Assembly: GCA_037074615.1 (NCBI GenBank)
Contig: CM073558.1
Coordinates: forward strand, 6,935,501-6,999,500
DNA: 64,000 nucleotides
Origin: Leucaena leucocephala
Lineage: Eukaryota; Streptophyta; Magnoliopsida; Fabales; Fabaceae
Direction: 5' to 3'
Part shown: piece after piece, positions 1-13,698 of the stretch
Layout of the letters: the number at the start of each line of letters is the position of its first letter
Numbering within the stretch: position 1 is the stretch's first letter
Position numbers and translations under genes: made by a program
The notes under the pieces: generated by a model
The model's database searches: none
What the model was told of the DNA's origin: nothing
What the model saw: only the letters and a program-made list of their open reading frames with translations

Positions 1-3000
1 ACTTATGTAATGTCGTCATTAGTGAGGAACCTTCAAAAAGTGAGCATAGAAAATTAGGTTTTACTCTTTAACTTGGAAAAATTATGTCATCAAAAAATTA
101 ACTTTAATGAACTGAGTTAATCACCTTGGACTGAGCCAAAATGATTATAGGTCACATTCAGAATATTTATTAATTATCCTAATTAATATATAAATAATTT
201 ATAATATAATAAATATCTCACACTAACTTCACTTATTTATAAGAAAAATTGAAGTATGGATATGAAATCATAACCCTATCTAATGCATGTATGATTTGTA
301 AAGTAGTTTAAAGTCATAAGAATCAGTAAAAATTATGAAATATATGTCAGTCATTGGACAAGTTAGGTTAAGCCTCACCCCAGATTGATGCCTGACCTAA
401 AGCACATATTAGGCCAACTCAATGCCTAAAAAATGAGAACAAAAAGCATGTATATATATTGGACTGGGTTGAGATGAGCTCTATGACCCTAACCTGATGC
501 CTAACCTAGTCCACCAGGCTTCTTATTGAACAATGCATTATGTGGTAGTATTGATAGATTGACATTGCCTCAATATGGTTATCAAAAACTTGATTCAATC
601 GGTATTAATTAATGGGTGTCAACTATCTACTGTTATGCAGTGATTTTATTAAGAGTTTAAATCTAATAGTGTATCATTGCAACAAATACCATCATTTTTT
701 AGGGAATTAGGGTTTTGATCCATAAGAAGCGCATGCAAACTCTTCATGAGAGATTTGGAGGGTGATTATTGCACCAATAAGGCAAGAATATGTTATGATT
801 TTGTTGATAACTTGCTAAGGCAAGCCTATACTTATGTATAGGATTTGTATTCATTACGATACCACATAACATTTGTTTGCCCGTATTTTTAAAAAGAGTT
901 GCAGGTTTCCAATAAGTAAGTAATATACTTTTTAGCTTGTATTAAAAGCCTTTAACAGAAATTTTTTTATTAAAAAAATATTATAACTATCTTTTTTTTT
1001 AGGTCAAGTTTTTTATACTTTCTATAAATCTATTTACCAATCTCAATGTTCTAAACTATCAGATGTCAAATCAAAAAAGTTTTTATGGTTCGACTTGTTA
1101 AGCTGATGATCGAACCAATGATGTAATAATCAGGATAATAACACCATGTAATAATTATTATTTTTAATTTTTTATAAAATTTTTAATTTTTTTCACATTT
1201 TTTATCAATTAAAAAGCCCATTCAATTTTTCAAAATTTTATATTAAAATATGAGTGAGTAATATTTAAAATTACTACTCCATATGCATGATTTAGGACAG
1301 CTCATTCATTTCACTTAAATGTATTTATTTATAATAGCTGGGTTTAGTACGGCATGTTGTCGGTAAGAGAAAAGCAATATCATGTGTAATTTGATACTTT
1401 TCATTTAAGAGCTTATCCTCATATTTGCATATTTAAACAAACAAAATATTATGACTTTAGCAATTATAAATCTAAATAGTTTCGGTTTAAATCTTAGTTT
1501 GTAATTTTTCAAAGTATTAAAAATTATAATTTTACTGTGATTTTAGATTTTATATCTATTACAATAAAATATTAAAAGTAATATAGTATAATATACTTTT
1601 AGCCTATTCAAATTTAATGTAGAAGATGCAAATTAATATTTATAGTTTGGCTTTGGCAACGGTGATCTGGTAGGTACTAGCACATGTATTGTCATAGTCG
1701 AGGCGTAAAACATCCGTACACGTGGCACAGAATAAAATTATGACCCTTGGAAAAAGTGGGTCCCATTCCCAAAGTTTCATGCTACTTGGACGCTGTGGAG
1801 TAGAGGTGTCTATGAAAGATGTCTAACTATATCAAGTAAAAATTTTAATTATTTTAAGTTAAGTATTAACGGTTTAGGAATTGATAGATTAAATATACTT
1901 AAGTATTGATCTTATACTTATATTATAAAAAAATTATAATTATAAATTTTTAAAATAATATTATATTTATATGTCTTTAAAAATTAAATAATATCTATAA
2001 CCTATTAAAAATAAGACAATAAAAAGATAATAATTAAAATATTAAAATTTATTATATATAAAAAAAATAAAATATAAGTAATTTGTAATTATAACTTTAT
2101 ATCAATCTCTCAAATATTGACCAAGATGAAGTATCTACAAAAAATAAAATAAATAATTATAATTTATAATATAATTATATAATGATTAGGAAAGTTTAAA
2201 AAAAGAATAAATTAATATAGTTATAAATATTAAAAGATACAATTTAACTACTTATATTTTTAAAATGATTATCTAATCACTAGTAACTCTTATATTCTCC
2301 TTTTCAAGTATATATAATATCTAGAGAAAAAATAAAAAAATAAAAAAATAAATATTTATGGATAGGGTATAGCAGTCCTTATCTAATACTCAGCTTAAAA
2401 AAATATAAAGTGTATTTTTTATATTTTGTAACTCTATATATAATTTTACTCTATATTTATCTAATAGAATTTTTTTATTATGGGTTTAGATAGATATAAC
2501 AAGCGGGTAGCTTTATGCATAAATCATACCCTCCCTACCTTTCCTCCTGTGTCTCTTATCTCCTTGCTTTTGATGCTTCCAACAGATAAATATAATATTC
2601 CATCTTGTCCATAATACTCCGGTTCCAAAGTATAAAATCCTTTAACCAAATTACATTTTTAAAAAAATAGTTAAAATTAATTAAAAATAATAAATATATA
2701 AAAAATAAATCTTATTTTCCAAATAGGCCTTCACTTATAGTAATTAAATGAGAGAGTAATAATGAGTATAATAATAAGAGATAATATATTTAAATAATGG
2801 TAAAATAAGGGAAAAAATATTTATTATTGAGCCGAACTCAATTGAATCTTATATTTTGAGATAAGCCAAATGAAATCTTATATTTTAGAAAGGATAGACT
2901 ATAAAATATTTCTAACTATTTTACACATATTAAAAAATAAAAGTTGAGTCATTATGTCTTATATTGATATATTTTTTTTTCAATTTTATCTTTCTTTAAA

Positions 3001-3195
3001 ACATAGAGTTCCAGAAGTCTCATTCAAAAAATATTGAACATCAATTAATACCAAAGGTAAAATAAGAAAAAGAATAATTAATGAGGTTATTAATGCCTTA
3101 TAGTAAGAATAAAAAACACTCTATAGTTGGTGACATATAAGGATCAAAGGGTATCAATAATTTTTTATACTTAGATCCTCATAAATAATTATTTT
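1..3195. other. Gene-free AT-rich stretch
   Basis: I see no convincing gene here: reading frames are short and low in complexity. The only stretch that differs in composition is about 1640-1830, which is less AT-rich and contains an ACGTGGCA (G-box/ABRE-like) sequence near 1720; it could be an old promoter or a transposon end. The rest is A/T-rich sequence typical of degraded plant intergenic DNA. Confidence 0.6.
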
Positions 3196-3461
3196 GAAGT
3201 ATTATTGAATATTCTCTCTTATATTTAATATAAAAATTAATTAACTAATTTAGTAGATGAAAAAAAATTAAATATATCAATTAATTAGTATAATACATAT
3301 AAAAGATAGTTGACTAATTTAATTAAATTAAAGAGTGATATATAACATAAATGTGTTTTAAAAATTTAAATTTAATCAAAATTAATTAAATTTTAATCTA
3401 CTTAAATTAATTGATTAATTTTAATTTTTATATTAAGGGTAAGATGAGAATTAAATATTTG
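3196..3461. repeat. Foldback (MITE-like) element
   Basis: The left arm (about 3196-3252) and the right arm (about 3402-3461) are imperfect inverted repeats of each other, roughly 55-60 bases long, enclosing about 150 bases of AT-rich sequence. The whole would fold into a long hairpin. No coding capacity is present. The size and structure fit a miniature inverted-repeat transposable element; no clear target duplication was found, so the family is not assigned. Confidence 0.4.
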
Positions 3462-4642
3462 ATCAATCATTAACATACTATCAAAAACGCAATTCCATGG
3501 TAATTAAATATTGTCATATATATTTTAATTATTAATAATGGTCCAACAAAATTTTAAAATTTTATTAATTTGAATTTTTATTATTAAAAAAGTCTATATT
3601 GACAAGATTTGATTAGAAAAAATACCTAATAGATTTAAGCGAATAAACCTAAATTTTATCTTCTTACAGTTTGTTATTTTATTTTTTAAAATTTGCTTTA
3701 TACATTGCCTGAGAATTAAGTATTCCAATGCTTTTTATAAATAACAATTATCTAAATTATGTGAATTAAAATTATTAAAAGTAATAAATATGTTAAAAAT
3801 ATAATTTTTTTAAATATACTTTTATTTATTATAATATTAATAGGTGAGAGATAAAATAAGTGAAAAAATAGACAGAGAGAATAAGTAAGAGAGAAATATG
3901 TAATTAATTAGGAAATAAAAATAAAAGATATACATTAAAATTTTTAGACATATATAAATTATTGTTTATATACAGCATGTTGCTTATAAAAAGAATATGT
4001 GCTGTTTTTAGATAATTACAAAATTTATTTATTTATTTTCACAAGATCACGCGTACGTATCGACCTAGAACGAAAATGATGTTGCTGCTTGGGAAGACAA
4101 AGACAAAGACAATCAATTTCTTTTCTTTTTTTTTCCTCTTACTTTTAAATTAAAAACGTAGTCAAACTTGTAAACTACTACTAGAATATCTCCATTATTG
4201 AGATGGGTGATTCATTGAACTTACCGACATTCCAGCGTTTTGATTAGATCATAACATGCCCACCATTAATTAATTAATCACCAAATAATTTACTGATAAC
4301 ATTTTTCACAATTTTATCATTAATTCATTTTATAACACTTTAGTTTCGGCAATTTTAGTACTCTATAATAACAATTCAATTATAAACCAAATGGGACCAC
4401 TTAAAGTTGGTCGGTGCAACATTCCCACCATTAAACCCAATGTGCCAAGTTTTTCACTTACATAATATTATGCATGCTTTAAAATTGACTTTTACTCTAA
4501 AAAAATTTGAATATATCACTTAAAAAACTTTCAAATTATAATTTTAAAAATATTTTTACGTTAAACTTCTCTTATATACTTACTTAAAATTACTTTAAAA
4601 AAAACTAATACAAAAATTCTCTTATGAATTAAATAATTTCCT
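3462..4642. other. Gene-free stretch
   Basis: AT-rich sequence without a supportable reading frame. A short stretch near 4045-4110 is less AT-rich but shows no recognisable gene or RNA. Confidence 0.5.
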
Positions 4643-5068
4643 TAGTATATGTTTTAGTAAGATGGTAGGATAGAAAATCTTTTTATAGAAATAAAAGTAA
4701 AAGTAAACATGAAATTAAGCTAAAAATGTGCTTTAAATATTTATTTAATAAGTTAAAAATTAATATAGAATTGATGTATATATATTTTTTATAATTTAAG
4801 GTAAAATTGTTTAAAATATTTTTTTATAACTTGAAAAGGGTTAAAGTTATCTAAAAATTTTATAATTTGGGATAAAATAGTTTAAAATATTTTACTTCCA
4901 TTTCTCCTATCTTATTTTTTAATTTTTTTGATAGAACTGAAATTATTCAAAATATTTAAAGTAAAAATAGAAATAAAAATAAAAATTTTATTATATCAAA
5001 TAAGAGAAATATTTTATTCTACTTCTACTTTTATTTTTTCACTTATATTTCTATACTACTAAATATGT
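4643..5068 (+). mobile_element. MITE, copy 1 (second copy at 30.55-30.91 kb)
   Basis: About 425 bases matching, in reverse complement, the segment near 30552-30912. The shared core includes an alternating block about failing 'ttataa..aaaatatttt' units and polypyrimidine/polypurine ends. The ends are inverted repeats beginning with a variant of ATATTTAGTAG, so the element is a non-autonomous DNA transposon. It has no coding capacity. Two diverged copies in opposite orientation in one window indicate a family amplified in this genome. The superfamily is not clear. Confidence 0.6.
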
Positions 5069-5580
5069 CTTTAGAGTTTGTTTTTCTCTTGTGAGTCTTG
5101 TGAAGAGGAAACTCATAAGTTTTATTCTCTAAAGAACACATAACATGCATGTTAACCTATATATACCTAATGTGTTAACTAAGCTTTCAAATATTTTTGA
5201 ATATTTATTTCTGGAAAACTCTTAAATACATGCTATCCTTATAACTTCCTATCACATTAACTAAGCCTTAATGTTTAAACTTTGATTGAACGCATTAACT
5301 ATATTTTTATTGAACTTCACACGAACTTGACAAGTTATAACTTCTCTACTTTATGTATAAAGTTCATCTTCAATTTTTACATGTGTTAACCTTGCTTGCT
5401 ATTTAACATGCTAATAAACATACTTGTTTCATATATGAAATATCTGAATATTCACTATTCTAATTTAAAGCTCTTTATATTCTATGCTTCTAATTTTGTA
5501 TTTCACTCTTTTAAGAATTATTTAAACATTAAATTCTCTCTATCTTGTGAGGATTATCTACTTGGGATTTGCAAACTTTA

Positions 5581-5606
5581 AGGATTGAGGATTGAGGATT
5601 GAGGAT
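5581..5606 (+). repeat. Short tandem repeat (AGGATTG)n
   Basis: Three and a half head-to-tail copies of the heptamer AGGATTG, a simple microsatellite-scale expansion in non-coding sequence. Confidence 0.85.
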
Positions 5607-5794
5607 TTATTTTTTAAAATTTCAACTACTACACCTATCCTATGAAAATATGTGTAGTTGTTATATGTATACTTATATTCCATTTAATATTTTAAATCAC
5701 CCAATGAAGCTTAGATACATCAGTACCATGTCTCGTATAAAACTCGAAAAACAAATTAAACAAAGTAATTATATATCTATCAAGTCACATAAGA

Positions 5795-7345
5795 TTAGTC
5801 ACATTAATTAAGACATTCATTAATAATTGATGAAAATTGGTTGGACAATGTATCTGTATACTCCTCTTGTTGTATTTATAAATTACTTATAATATATTTT
5901 ATATAGACTAATAAAAATCTTAAACCTCATTAGCTATATCACAATATTTAATAATTTTTTAACTTTACCTCTATTTATATGAAAAATAGATATATTTATA
6001 TGAAAAAAATTTCTTTCTACCCTGTAAAGAGGATACAAATTTTCTCTTCCCTATAATTAAGACTAAATGAGTACTCCGATCTTATCTATAAATCATTTCT
6101 AGTATATTTCATATACACTAAGAAAAACTTTAAATCTCATTAGCTATGTAACAAAATTCAATAACTTTTTAACTTTATCCTTATTTAATATATATTATAC
6201 TTAATAGAAATAAAGTCAACACAATTCATCAGTTTCTAACATTTTATTGGCGTGTAAGACCGGAAACCTAAATCAATCATCAATTAGCGTACAATAATAC
6301 AAACCATAAACATATAATCAAAGTGTTCACATTGACTCTTAATTATTACAGAAGATTTGAAAATTGAGCCGTCTTAAAATGTGCCTAATTCACATTGGTA
6401 GTGACATTAAATTGACTAATCATTCCACAAAATTGAAGTTTAATTTAGGTTTTAAAGTCTATAGAAGATTTATTATGAAATATGATATCTTTAGAAGATT
6501 TCATATTGAAGATGATATATACTAAATTAGATAGAATAATAATCCTACTAAAGATAATAGTAGTTGAAAATCAATATATATAATTTTTAAACTAATATTT
6601 TAATCAGGATAAATAAAATATTTTTTTTATATTTTTTATATTGATAGTGGACAAATTTTATATATTTAATATATAAAATTCATATATAATTTATTATTTA
6701 ATTTAAATATATAATTTAAGTTTAATAATAGTATATCTCGGTGATTAGTGGAACTAATTTGATCAATAGTGAGACTAAGAGTTCTTTGACTCTTCAAAAA
6801 TTGTCTATAGAGAAAGAATTGCAAAAAGAGTTTAGGGCCATTTTTCACTTGAGTCACACTATTGAGAATAAATATGATCTTATTGGACTGCAAGAAGCAA
6901 GCATGGTTAATTAAAGGTGCTAGCGCATTGTTCTTGCTCCCAACCCCGTTTGTTTGGATACTGGTAGAGGGTGTTTGTTTGAGGAACATTACTTGTGATA
7001 TGAATTAAGCATACTATTTAAGTTTGTGTGATCTCATTCATGAGGATATCGGTAAAGCATGTTCGTTGGAGGAGCAGTACTAGTGATTGGAATTACAAAA
7101 CATAATCTTAAAAAGCAGATCTTAAGTTCAATTCGTAACTGTTCTTCCTAATTTGATTTAAGCGGTGCCAATAAATATGTTGGGAGCTTTGGATTTTTTT
7201 TTTAATTTTATTCTACTATGCATGTGCCTAAAACCTAATATTTTATTGATAAAAATAAACTAATAAATTTTTATATATAAAAATTATAGGTTATTGAGTT
7301 CTATAAATTTTTTACACACATTACTGACACTCTACAAATCACATC
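5795..7345 (+). repeat. Tandem duplication, unit 1 (about 1.54 kb)
   Basis: This unit matches the following unit (7346-8965) along nearly its whole length; for example GAAAATTGGTTGG lies at 5832 and at 7374, giving a period of 1542 bases. The match continues through the block around 6228-6360 (equivalent to 7860-7995) and the block near 7020-7200 (equivalent to 8580-8810). No domain is recognisable in any frame, including the 107-codon minus-strand frame at 6666-6989. The copies have diverged by substitutions and small indels, so the duplication is not recent. Confidence 0.8.
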
Positions 7346-8965
7346 AATTTAGTCACATTCATTAATAATTGTTGAAAATTGGTTGGATAATGTATGTATA
7401 TACACATATAACCATATTTATAAATTATTTATAATATATTTTATATAGACTAATAAAAATTTTAAATTTTATTAATTATATAATAAAATTTAATAATTTT
7501 TTAATTTTATTTCTATTTATATGAAAAATAGGTATATTTATATAAAAAAAATTCTTTACCCTATAAATATAACAAAAATAATCATTCTCTATTCCCTATA
7601 AATAGAACTAGATGAGTACTTTCTAGTTCTATTTAGCATATCTTCTAGTATATTTCACACATACTAAAGAAAACTTTAAATCTTACTAGTTATATCATAA
7701 ATTTTAACAACTTTTTAATTTTACTCTTATTTAATATATATTATACCTAATGGAAACAAAGTCAACATAAATAAAATGGTAAAATACTATATTTATATGA
7801 AAAAATTCTCTCTATCCTATAAATAGGATAAGAGGATATTATATATTGAGAATATTGTTCAATTCATCAGTTTCTAACATTTTATTGGCGTGTAAGACCA
7901 CAAACCGAAATCAATAATCAATTAGCGTACAATAATACAAACCAGAAACTGATAGTCAAAGTGTTCATATTGACTCTTAATTCTTACAGAAGATTTGAAA
8001 ATTGATCCTTCTTTAAAATGTGCCTAATCCACATTGGTAGTGACATTAAATTGACTAATCATTCCACAAAAATGAAGTTCAATTTAGAATTTGAATTATG
8101 TAGTAGATTTATTTTAAAATATGATATATTTGGAAGATTTCATATTGAAAATTATATATCATAAATTAGATAGAATAATAATACTATTGATGATATTGGT
8201 GGTTAAAAATCAATGTATATCATTTTTAAATTGATGTTTTAATCAGGATAAATACAATATTTCTTTTATATTGGTGGTGGATGAGTTTTATATATTTAAT
8301 ATATAAAAATAATATATAATTTATTATTTAATTTAAATATGCAATTTAAGTTAAATATACCATGTTTCAGCAATTAGTGGAACTAACTTGATCGATAATG
8401 AGTCTTAGAGTTCTTTTTAAGAGTAAGAGAAATGTAAGAAACTATCTATAGAGAAAAAACTGTGAAAAGAGCTGAGGGTAATTTTTTACTTAAATCACAT
8501 TATTAAGAATAACTTAACCAAGCACAGTTCATGAAAAGTGTTAGCACATCGTTCATGTTCGTAAGCCGTTCGTTTGAATACCAGTGAATGATGTTTGTTC
8601 GAGGAACAGTACATGTGATATGAATTAAACACACCATTCAAGTTCATGTGATCTCATTGATGAGGATACTAATAGAGCATGTTCGTTCGATAAGCAGTAT
8701 ATAGGAATTACCAAATAGAATTTTAGAGATCGGATCTTAAGTTCAATTAGTAAGTGTCCTTACTAATTTGACTTAAACAGTGCCAATATATCTGATGGGG
8801 GACTTTATAATTTTTTTTTAAATTTTATTCTACTACACGTGTGCCTAAAACCCAATATTTTATTAGTAAAAATAACCTGATAATTTTTTCTCCACAAAAA
8901 GTATTGGTGTTGAGTACTCTATAAATTTTGTATACATATTAGTGAAACACTAAAATTTTTTAATG
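7346..8965 (+). repeat. Tandem duplication, unit 2
   Basis: Second copy of the 1.54-kb unit at 5795-7345. The frame open on the minus strand in unit 1 is broken here, which argues against a conserved protein. Nothing else is recognisable in it. Confidence 0.8.
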
Positions 8966-9183
8966 GTGTACTTTCCCAATTTCCGCACAAATATCTGTAT
9001 ATATAGATGCATCATGCATATGCTAATCTTTCAATATACACGAAGTAACTCATGCAGAAAGTGATTTCTACTTGAGTAGTTTTTTCTTATGTAAATTTAC
9101 TCTATACTACTACGCTCTTATACATTACCTTTTACAAATTGATATGAAAATTCATTCTTAGCGGACGTAGAAAGTCTTGCAAT

Positions 9184-9208
9184 TATATATATATATATAT
9201 ATATATAT
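9184..9208. repeat. (TA)n microsatellite
   Basis: Uninterrupted TA dinucleotide tract of 25 bases. Confidence 0.95.
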
Positions 9209-10759
9209 GAGTTTGAAAGTATAAAATATAAAACCCATTAACTTGAACATTTGCCTATTGTATGGAGTCTGAAATTTTCTTTAAATTAATGGTTGGTGAA
9301 AAAGAGTAGTTAATTTAAAAGAGGTAAAAAGAGAAAAAAAAATACAGAGCCAAAGGTCTTCAATAAATTTACCTAAAATTATAATGTATAGACCATTTTC
9401 TTCTTATTTTAAAGTGATTAAGTCAACATTCTCTAACCAACAGGCCACATTCAGAATAGTCGCGTGGTTAAAAGATAATTAATAGAGGAAAAATTAAACA
9501 TAGATGGAATGAAGAAAATGTATTTTTGCTTAAATTATATTCAAGGATGAGTATTAGCAACAAATAAGCAATACTTTGGACACAATATATCAAACCTAAG
9601 AAAGACAAAACTACAAAAGGAAAAATTTGAAATGTTGAGAGTTCTATTTTTTAAAAACAATTAGGCAATATATCTTAACTGATATTTTAAAAACTAATCA
9701 TTATAAGGTATAAAAATTACATAATTCTATTTTATTTCTCCTAACAAAGTTGTTTTCCATGTACACATCCCGATTATAATATAAGATATAATATTTAAGC
9801 GATTAAATCATATATCAAATGTGCCAAGTTTTATTGGTAATGTAGAGAGTTCTATTGAAAATACAATGTAAAGCATAACAGTATACCTTTTTTTCAAGTA
9901 TTATATTATATTAATTTTTAAATTGTAATTATACATATTTTTTGTTCATTACAAAGTCCAAAAAATAGCCACACTCTCTATTACTGGTTGACAAATAATT
10001 TAAATTATTATATTATTGCTATATTATACTTACATGTTTTCTCGTACACTGCATAAAATTTGAAGAATAAATAGTAAAAGTTACAGTTTATAAATATTGT
10101 GTCTTATGTGCTATATATATATATATTATAATATTTAAAAATAAGTCACATTATTAGATTAGTTAAAGAATAATAAAATTTGTTATACATTTTGTTATTC
10201 AATATATTGAATGAATATGTGCATGCCAAGTCTTCAGGGTTAGAGCTAGATAATGAATTAACAATTAATACTAAAATAATTTAGAATGTGCCTATGCCTT
10301 ATTGTCTATGGAGTTGGTGAGTTCGGCTTTATTTTATATTAAAATAAATTATCAGCCATGTTTTATATAAGAGTTCTCAGAAATTTTATATAGATTTAGG
10401 GGAAATTAATCACAATGTTACAGCTTCCCATGCAACATGACCTCAATCATTAAATATTTTAATTATTATCATTAATTATTGTGCTTTGTGAAGGTACTAA
10501 TTAAATGAGGTGCTTCCAAGCTTAAATAAAAGAGACGAGAGATTAAAGTTTACACTAATTGTGAGTGGGCCCCGCACACACAAGACCCCATGTGATTTCA
10601 TTAACAGATGCATTAAAATAATAAAATAATTAATAATTTTTTTAATAATAATTAGATGAACAACTTTTGGTTCAGCTAGCGTGTCGTCACTTTGAAAATG
10701 CAAGTTGGCATGCCTTAGTATAATGGGATGGTGCACGTAGGCCTTGAAAATATTCAACC

Positions 10760-10760
<1 letters not shown>

Positions 10761-10797
<37 letters not shown>
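10761..10797. repeat. (TAA)n microsatellite
   Basis: Uninterrupted trinucleotide tract, about twelve copies, in non-coding DNA. Confidence 0.95.
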
Positions 10798-10798
<1 letters not shown>

Positions 10799-12949
10799 TG
10801 GAAAATCAATCAAAATAGGAAAGTTGAAGAGGAAAACTGAAAGATCGAGCTTCATTTAGAGTTTTCTTTATTACGAAATTTAGAAAATAAATAAAATTGT
10901 AAATACTTCATCTTACTCGTCTTTCTATCATTATCAGCGTCCTTACTAGTAAATATTATGTGTCGGTTCCAAATTTCTCGAATGCATTATAGAATAGCCT
11001 TGCTTCCGATGTTAGCTCATATCTAGAGTTTTTTATTTTGTCATATTTTTTTATTTATAATATTTTTTTCTTATGGATTCTCTCCATCCAACATACTCTT
11101 ATTGAACTAATATCTTGAATATTTTAACGTTTACTTTATAATATATTTGCTTTTTATTAAAAAATGAAACCGATAATAATTAGCACGGATTCCAATCTAT
11201 ACATACAAATTATTTGAATCACAATGGTTAACACATACAAGAGGGTTGGTAAAATATGAAAAAAAAAATCAAGACGAAGAAAAAGTCATATCATTAATAT
11301 TAATATATTAATTAATATGTGAATATAAAATATAAAATTTACTCTATTTATATTTTGTTGAATTTCATATTGAAGTTGTCACCTAAAAGTATATATATAG
11401 TCTTTTATATTTATATTAAGTTTTATTTAAGTTTTTTAAATTTTAAAAGGTTTTTTTATCATTTAAATTTAACATTGTTAATTTTATTAATAAAAAATAT
11501 TAACTCAATGAATTTAAAATAATGGCTGAGTAATTAAATCCTAATAAAAATATGTCTATATTTTAACTCTTTAAGATTAAATATAATACAATTTAAAAAG
11601 ATTAAAATATAAATATATTTTGTTAGCGTTTAATTGCATGATCATTATTTAAGTTTGATGGGTCATTATTTTTTTTAAATAAAGTTAATGATATTAAGTT
11701 TAAAGGACTAAAAATATACTTTTTAAATTTTAAAAATTAAAATAAAACTTGATGTAAATATATAAAGAATCAAATATATACTTTAACATCATTTAAATTA
11801 ATTTAAAAAATAGACCAGATCAGCTGATAAATCCAAAAATTAATTTGGCTAAATGAAGCATCATATTTAAATTAATATTATCCAAATTTGAGATATCTTA
11901 TTTAATTAACATATTATAAGTGGCTGGAAAATATTTCTATTATCTTATCAACTACTCATCATATTTCAAAGGTGGATATAAGATATTTTTTTATAACTAT
12001 CCAACCTACCCACCTTATAGATAGGGTTGGCCACTAAGATTGTTAAAATTATGAGTCTAAATAAACTCAAACATAAACTAGAATCATGAATTCAAATCAT
12101 AAATTAGATATAATTAAATAATTAATTATATATGCTTCTATTTTAACAATTACAAAATATATGCTTCTTTTTTAACAATTCCTATAAGAAAATTTCTAAA
12201 ACAAAATTATACATTGATATATTGACATTATTTGCGTATTTAGAGATTAAAAATTAATATTAAAATATTTATAGATTGCTAATAGTAACACAAAATAAAT
12301 AGATATTATTAATTTCAACTATTTTTTAAAAATATTCACTTGCTTATTTATATATATTATGATGATATATTGGTATTAATAATGATGTTAAACTTGTGTT
12401 AAAAATAGCATGGTTTAGAAAAATCTAATAATGGTTTATGACATAAATTAAATTAAATATATAAAACTCCCTTTGTTCTCTCTATTCCATATCACAAACT
12501 TCGCTTTCAAGGCTTTCCGTCTCGCATAAAACACACGTTACGTCAGCAGCCATTTTTCTCCAACGCAGACTCGTACAAATCCACCACTATAATCATTGCC
12601 GTGTTTCAACTTCACAAACCAGTCAACGTAATGAGTAATTAATTTAAATTATTATTTAATTAATTAATAATTAATAATTCTAAACAATTAATTTGGATAA
12701 ATTTAAAAAATTAATTATTTATAAAAAATGTGTATTAATTTTCTTAAAGTACCTTAAAATTTACATTAAAATTATTCCCCAAATATAATTAAAATACCCC
12801 TTAATATGTCAAGTTAATAGTAAGAGATTAGAAATAAAATTATAAATTTAAAAAATAAAAGAGAAAAACAAACTTGTTTATTAACTCTTAGATTTGGGTC
12901 AAGCAGCAATAAAGACACTTAAATCCACAGTTCATTGCAATGGCAACTT

Positions 12950-13698
12950 ACATAGAAGTCGCCACCAATTTTGGGAATGTTTCCATAAATGCTTCCATGG
13001 TTTGAAATTGGACATTTGTTTACTCAATCCATTGCACAGAGACATTAAACAAGACATGTCCAGATTCATAAGTTCTCCTTTCTTGTCAAAATTATTATCA
13101 CTATTTTAAATGTTTACCTCAAATTCTTAATTTACATTATCCTCCACCTCCGTTTCATAGATAAATTTATATGCAATCACTCCTCACAAAATTTACCATG
13201 GAAGCTTCTCATGAACCGACAAAACAACCTATTGAGAAAACAATTGTAATTTAAAAAAAAGGATAAAAATCAGTGTCTCCATTGATTTAAAGTACAACTT
13301 GAAGAGCATACAAGTTCTTTGCTTCCAAAGCAATTTACTTTAAGGTCAAGACTACATAAAAAAGTCACCATCCAGAAGATGGAGGGGGAAAAGGCATAAA
13401 TGATGCACAGATTTGAAGTGGGAAATAGTAGAAAAATACATAATAATAGGAACTGTACAATGCCATTCCATCCATTTAACAAAACATTTGGAGGTTTCCA
13501 GTTGATGATGATTGCATAACTAAGAACCCTAAATTACGTAAATAATTAGTACAGAGAACAACCATAGACAATAAGATAGATTCAGAAAGACAAACTAAAT
13601 GAGTAAGTCATGAAGCACCTTTGAATAGATAGATTCAGAAAGACAAACTAAATGAGAAAGTCACGAAGCAACTTTGAATGCAGATTGCTGATTTAGCT
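12950..13698 (-). other. 3' trailer and downstream region of the GRAS gene
   Basis: Sequence immediately downstream of the GRAS stop codon on the minus strand. It contains a 53-bp tandem repeat (13575-13680) close to the stop codon. The part at about 12950-13405 recurs, in opposite orientation and diverged, at about 56436-56970, so it is either a conserved piece of trailer copied elsewhere or an unrecognised repeat lying in both places. The polyadenylation site was not identified. Confidence 0.5.
13575..13680 (-). repeat. 53-bp tandem direct repeat in the GRAS 3' trailer
   Basis: Two head-to-tail copies, 13575-13627 and 13628-13680, differ at only a few positions. They begin about 20 bases after the GRAS stop codon, so they would lie in the transcript's 3' untranslated region. 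Confidence 0.9.

Larger units (their letters stand above)
8966..12893. other. Gene-free stretch with microsatellites
   Basis: No supportable gene. It holds a (TA)n tract at 9184-9208 and a (TAA)n tract at 10761-10797. The segment near 12480-12640 is less AT-rich and pyrimidine-rich, as in a promoter or leader, but is followed by no reading frame. The 86-codon minus frame at 10497-10757 has no recognisable domain. Confidence 0.5.

Noticed and set aside
13270..13482. 70-codon minus-strand frame downstream of the GRAS stop
   Set aside because: Low-complexity hydrophobic composition, no family; lies in the 3' trailer. The copy at 56.4-57 kb does not conserve the frame.
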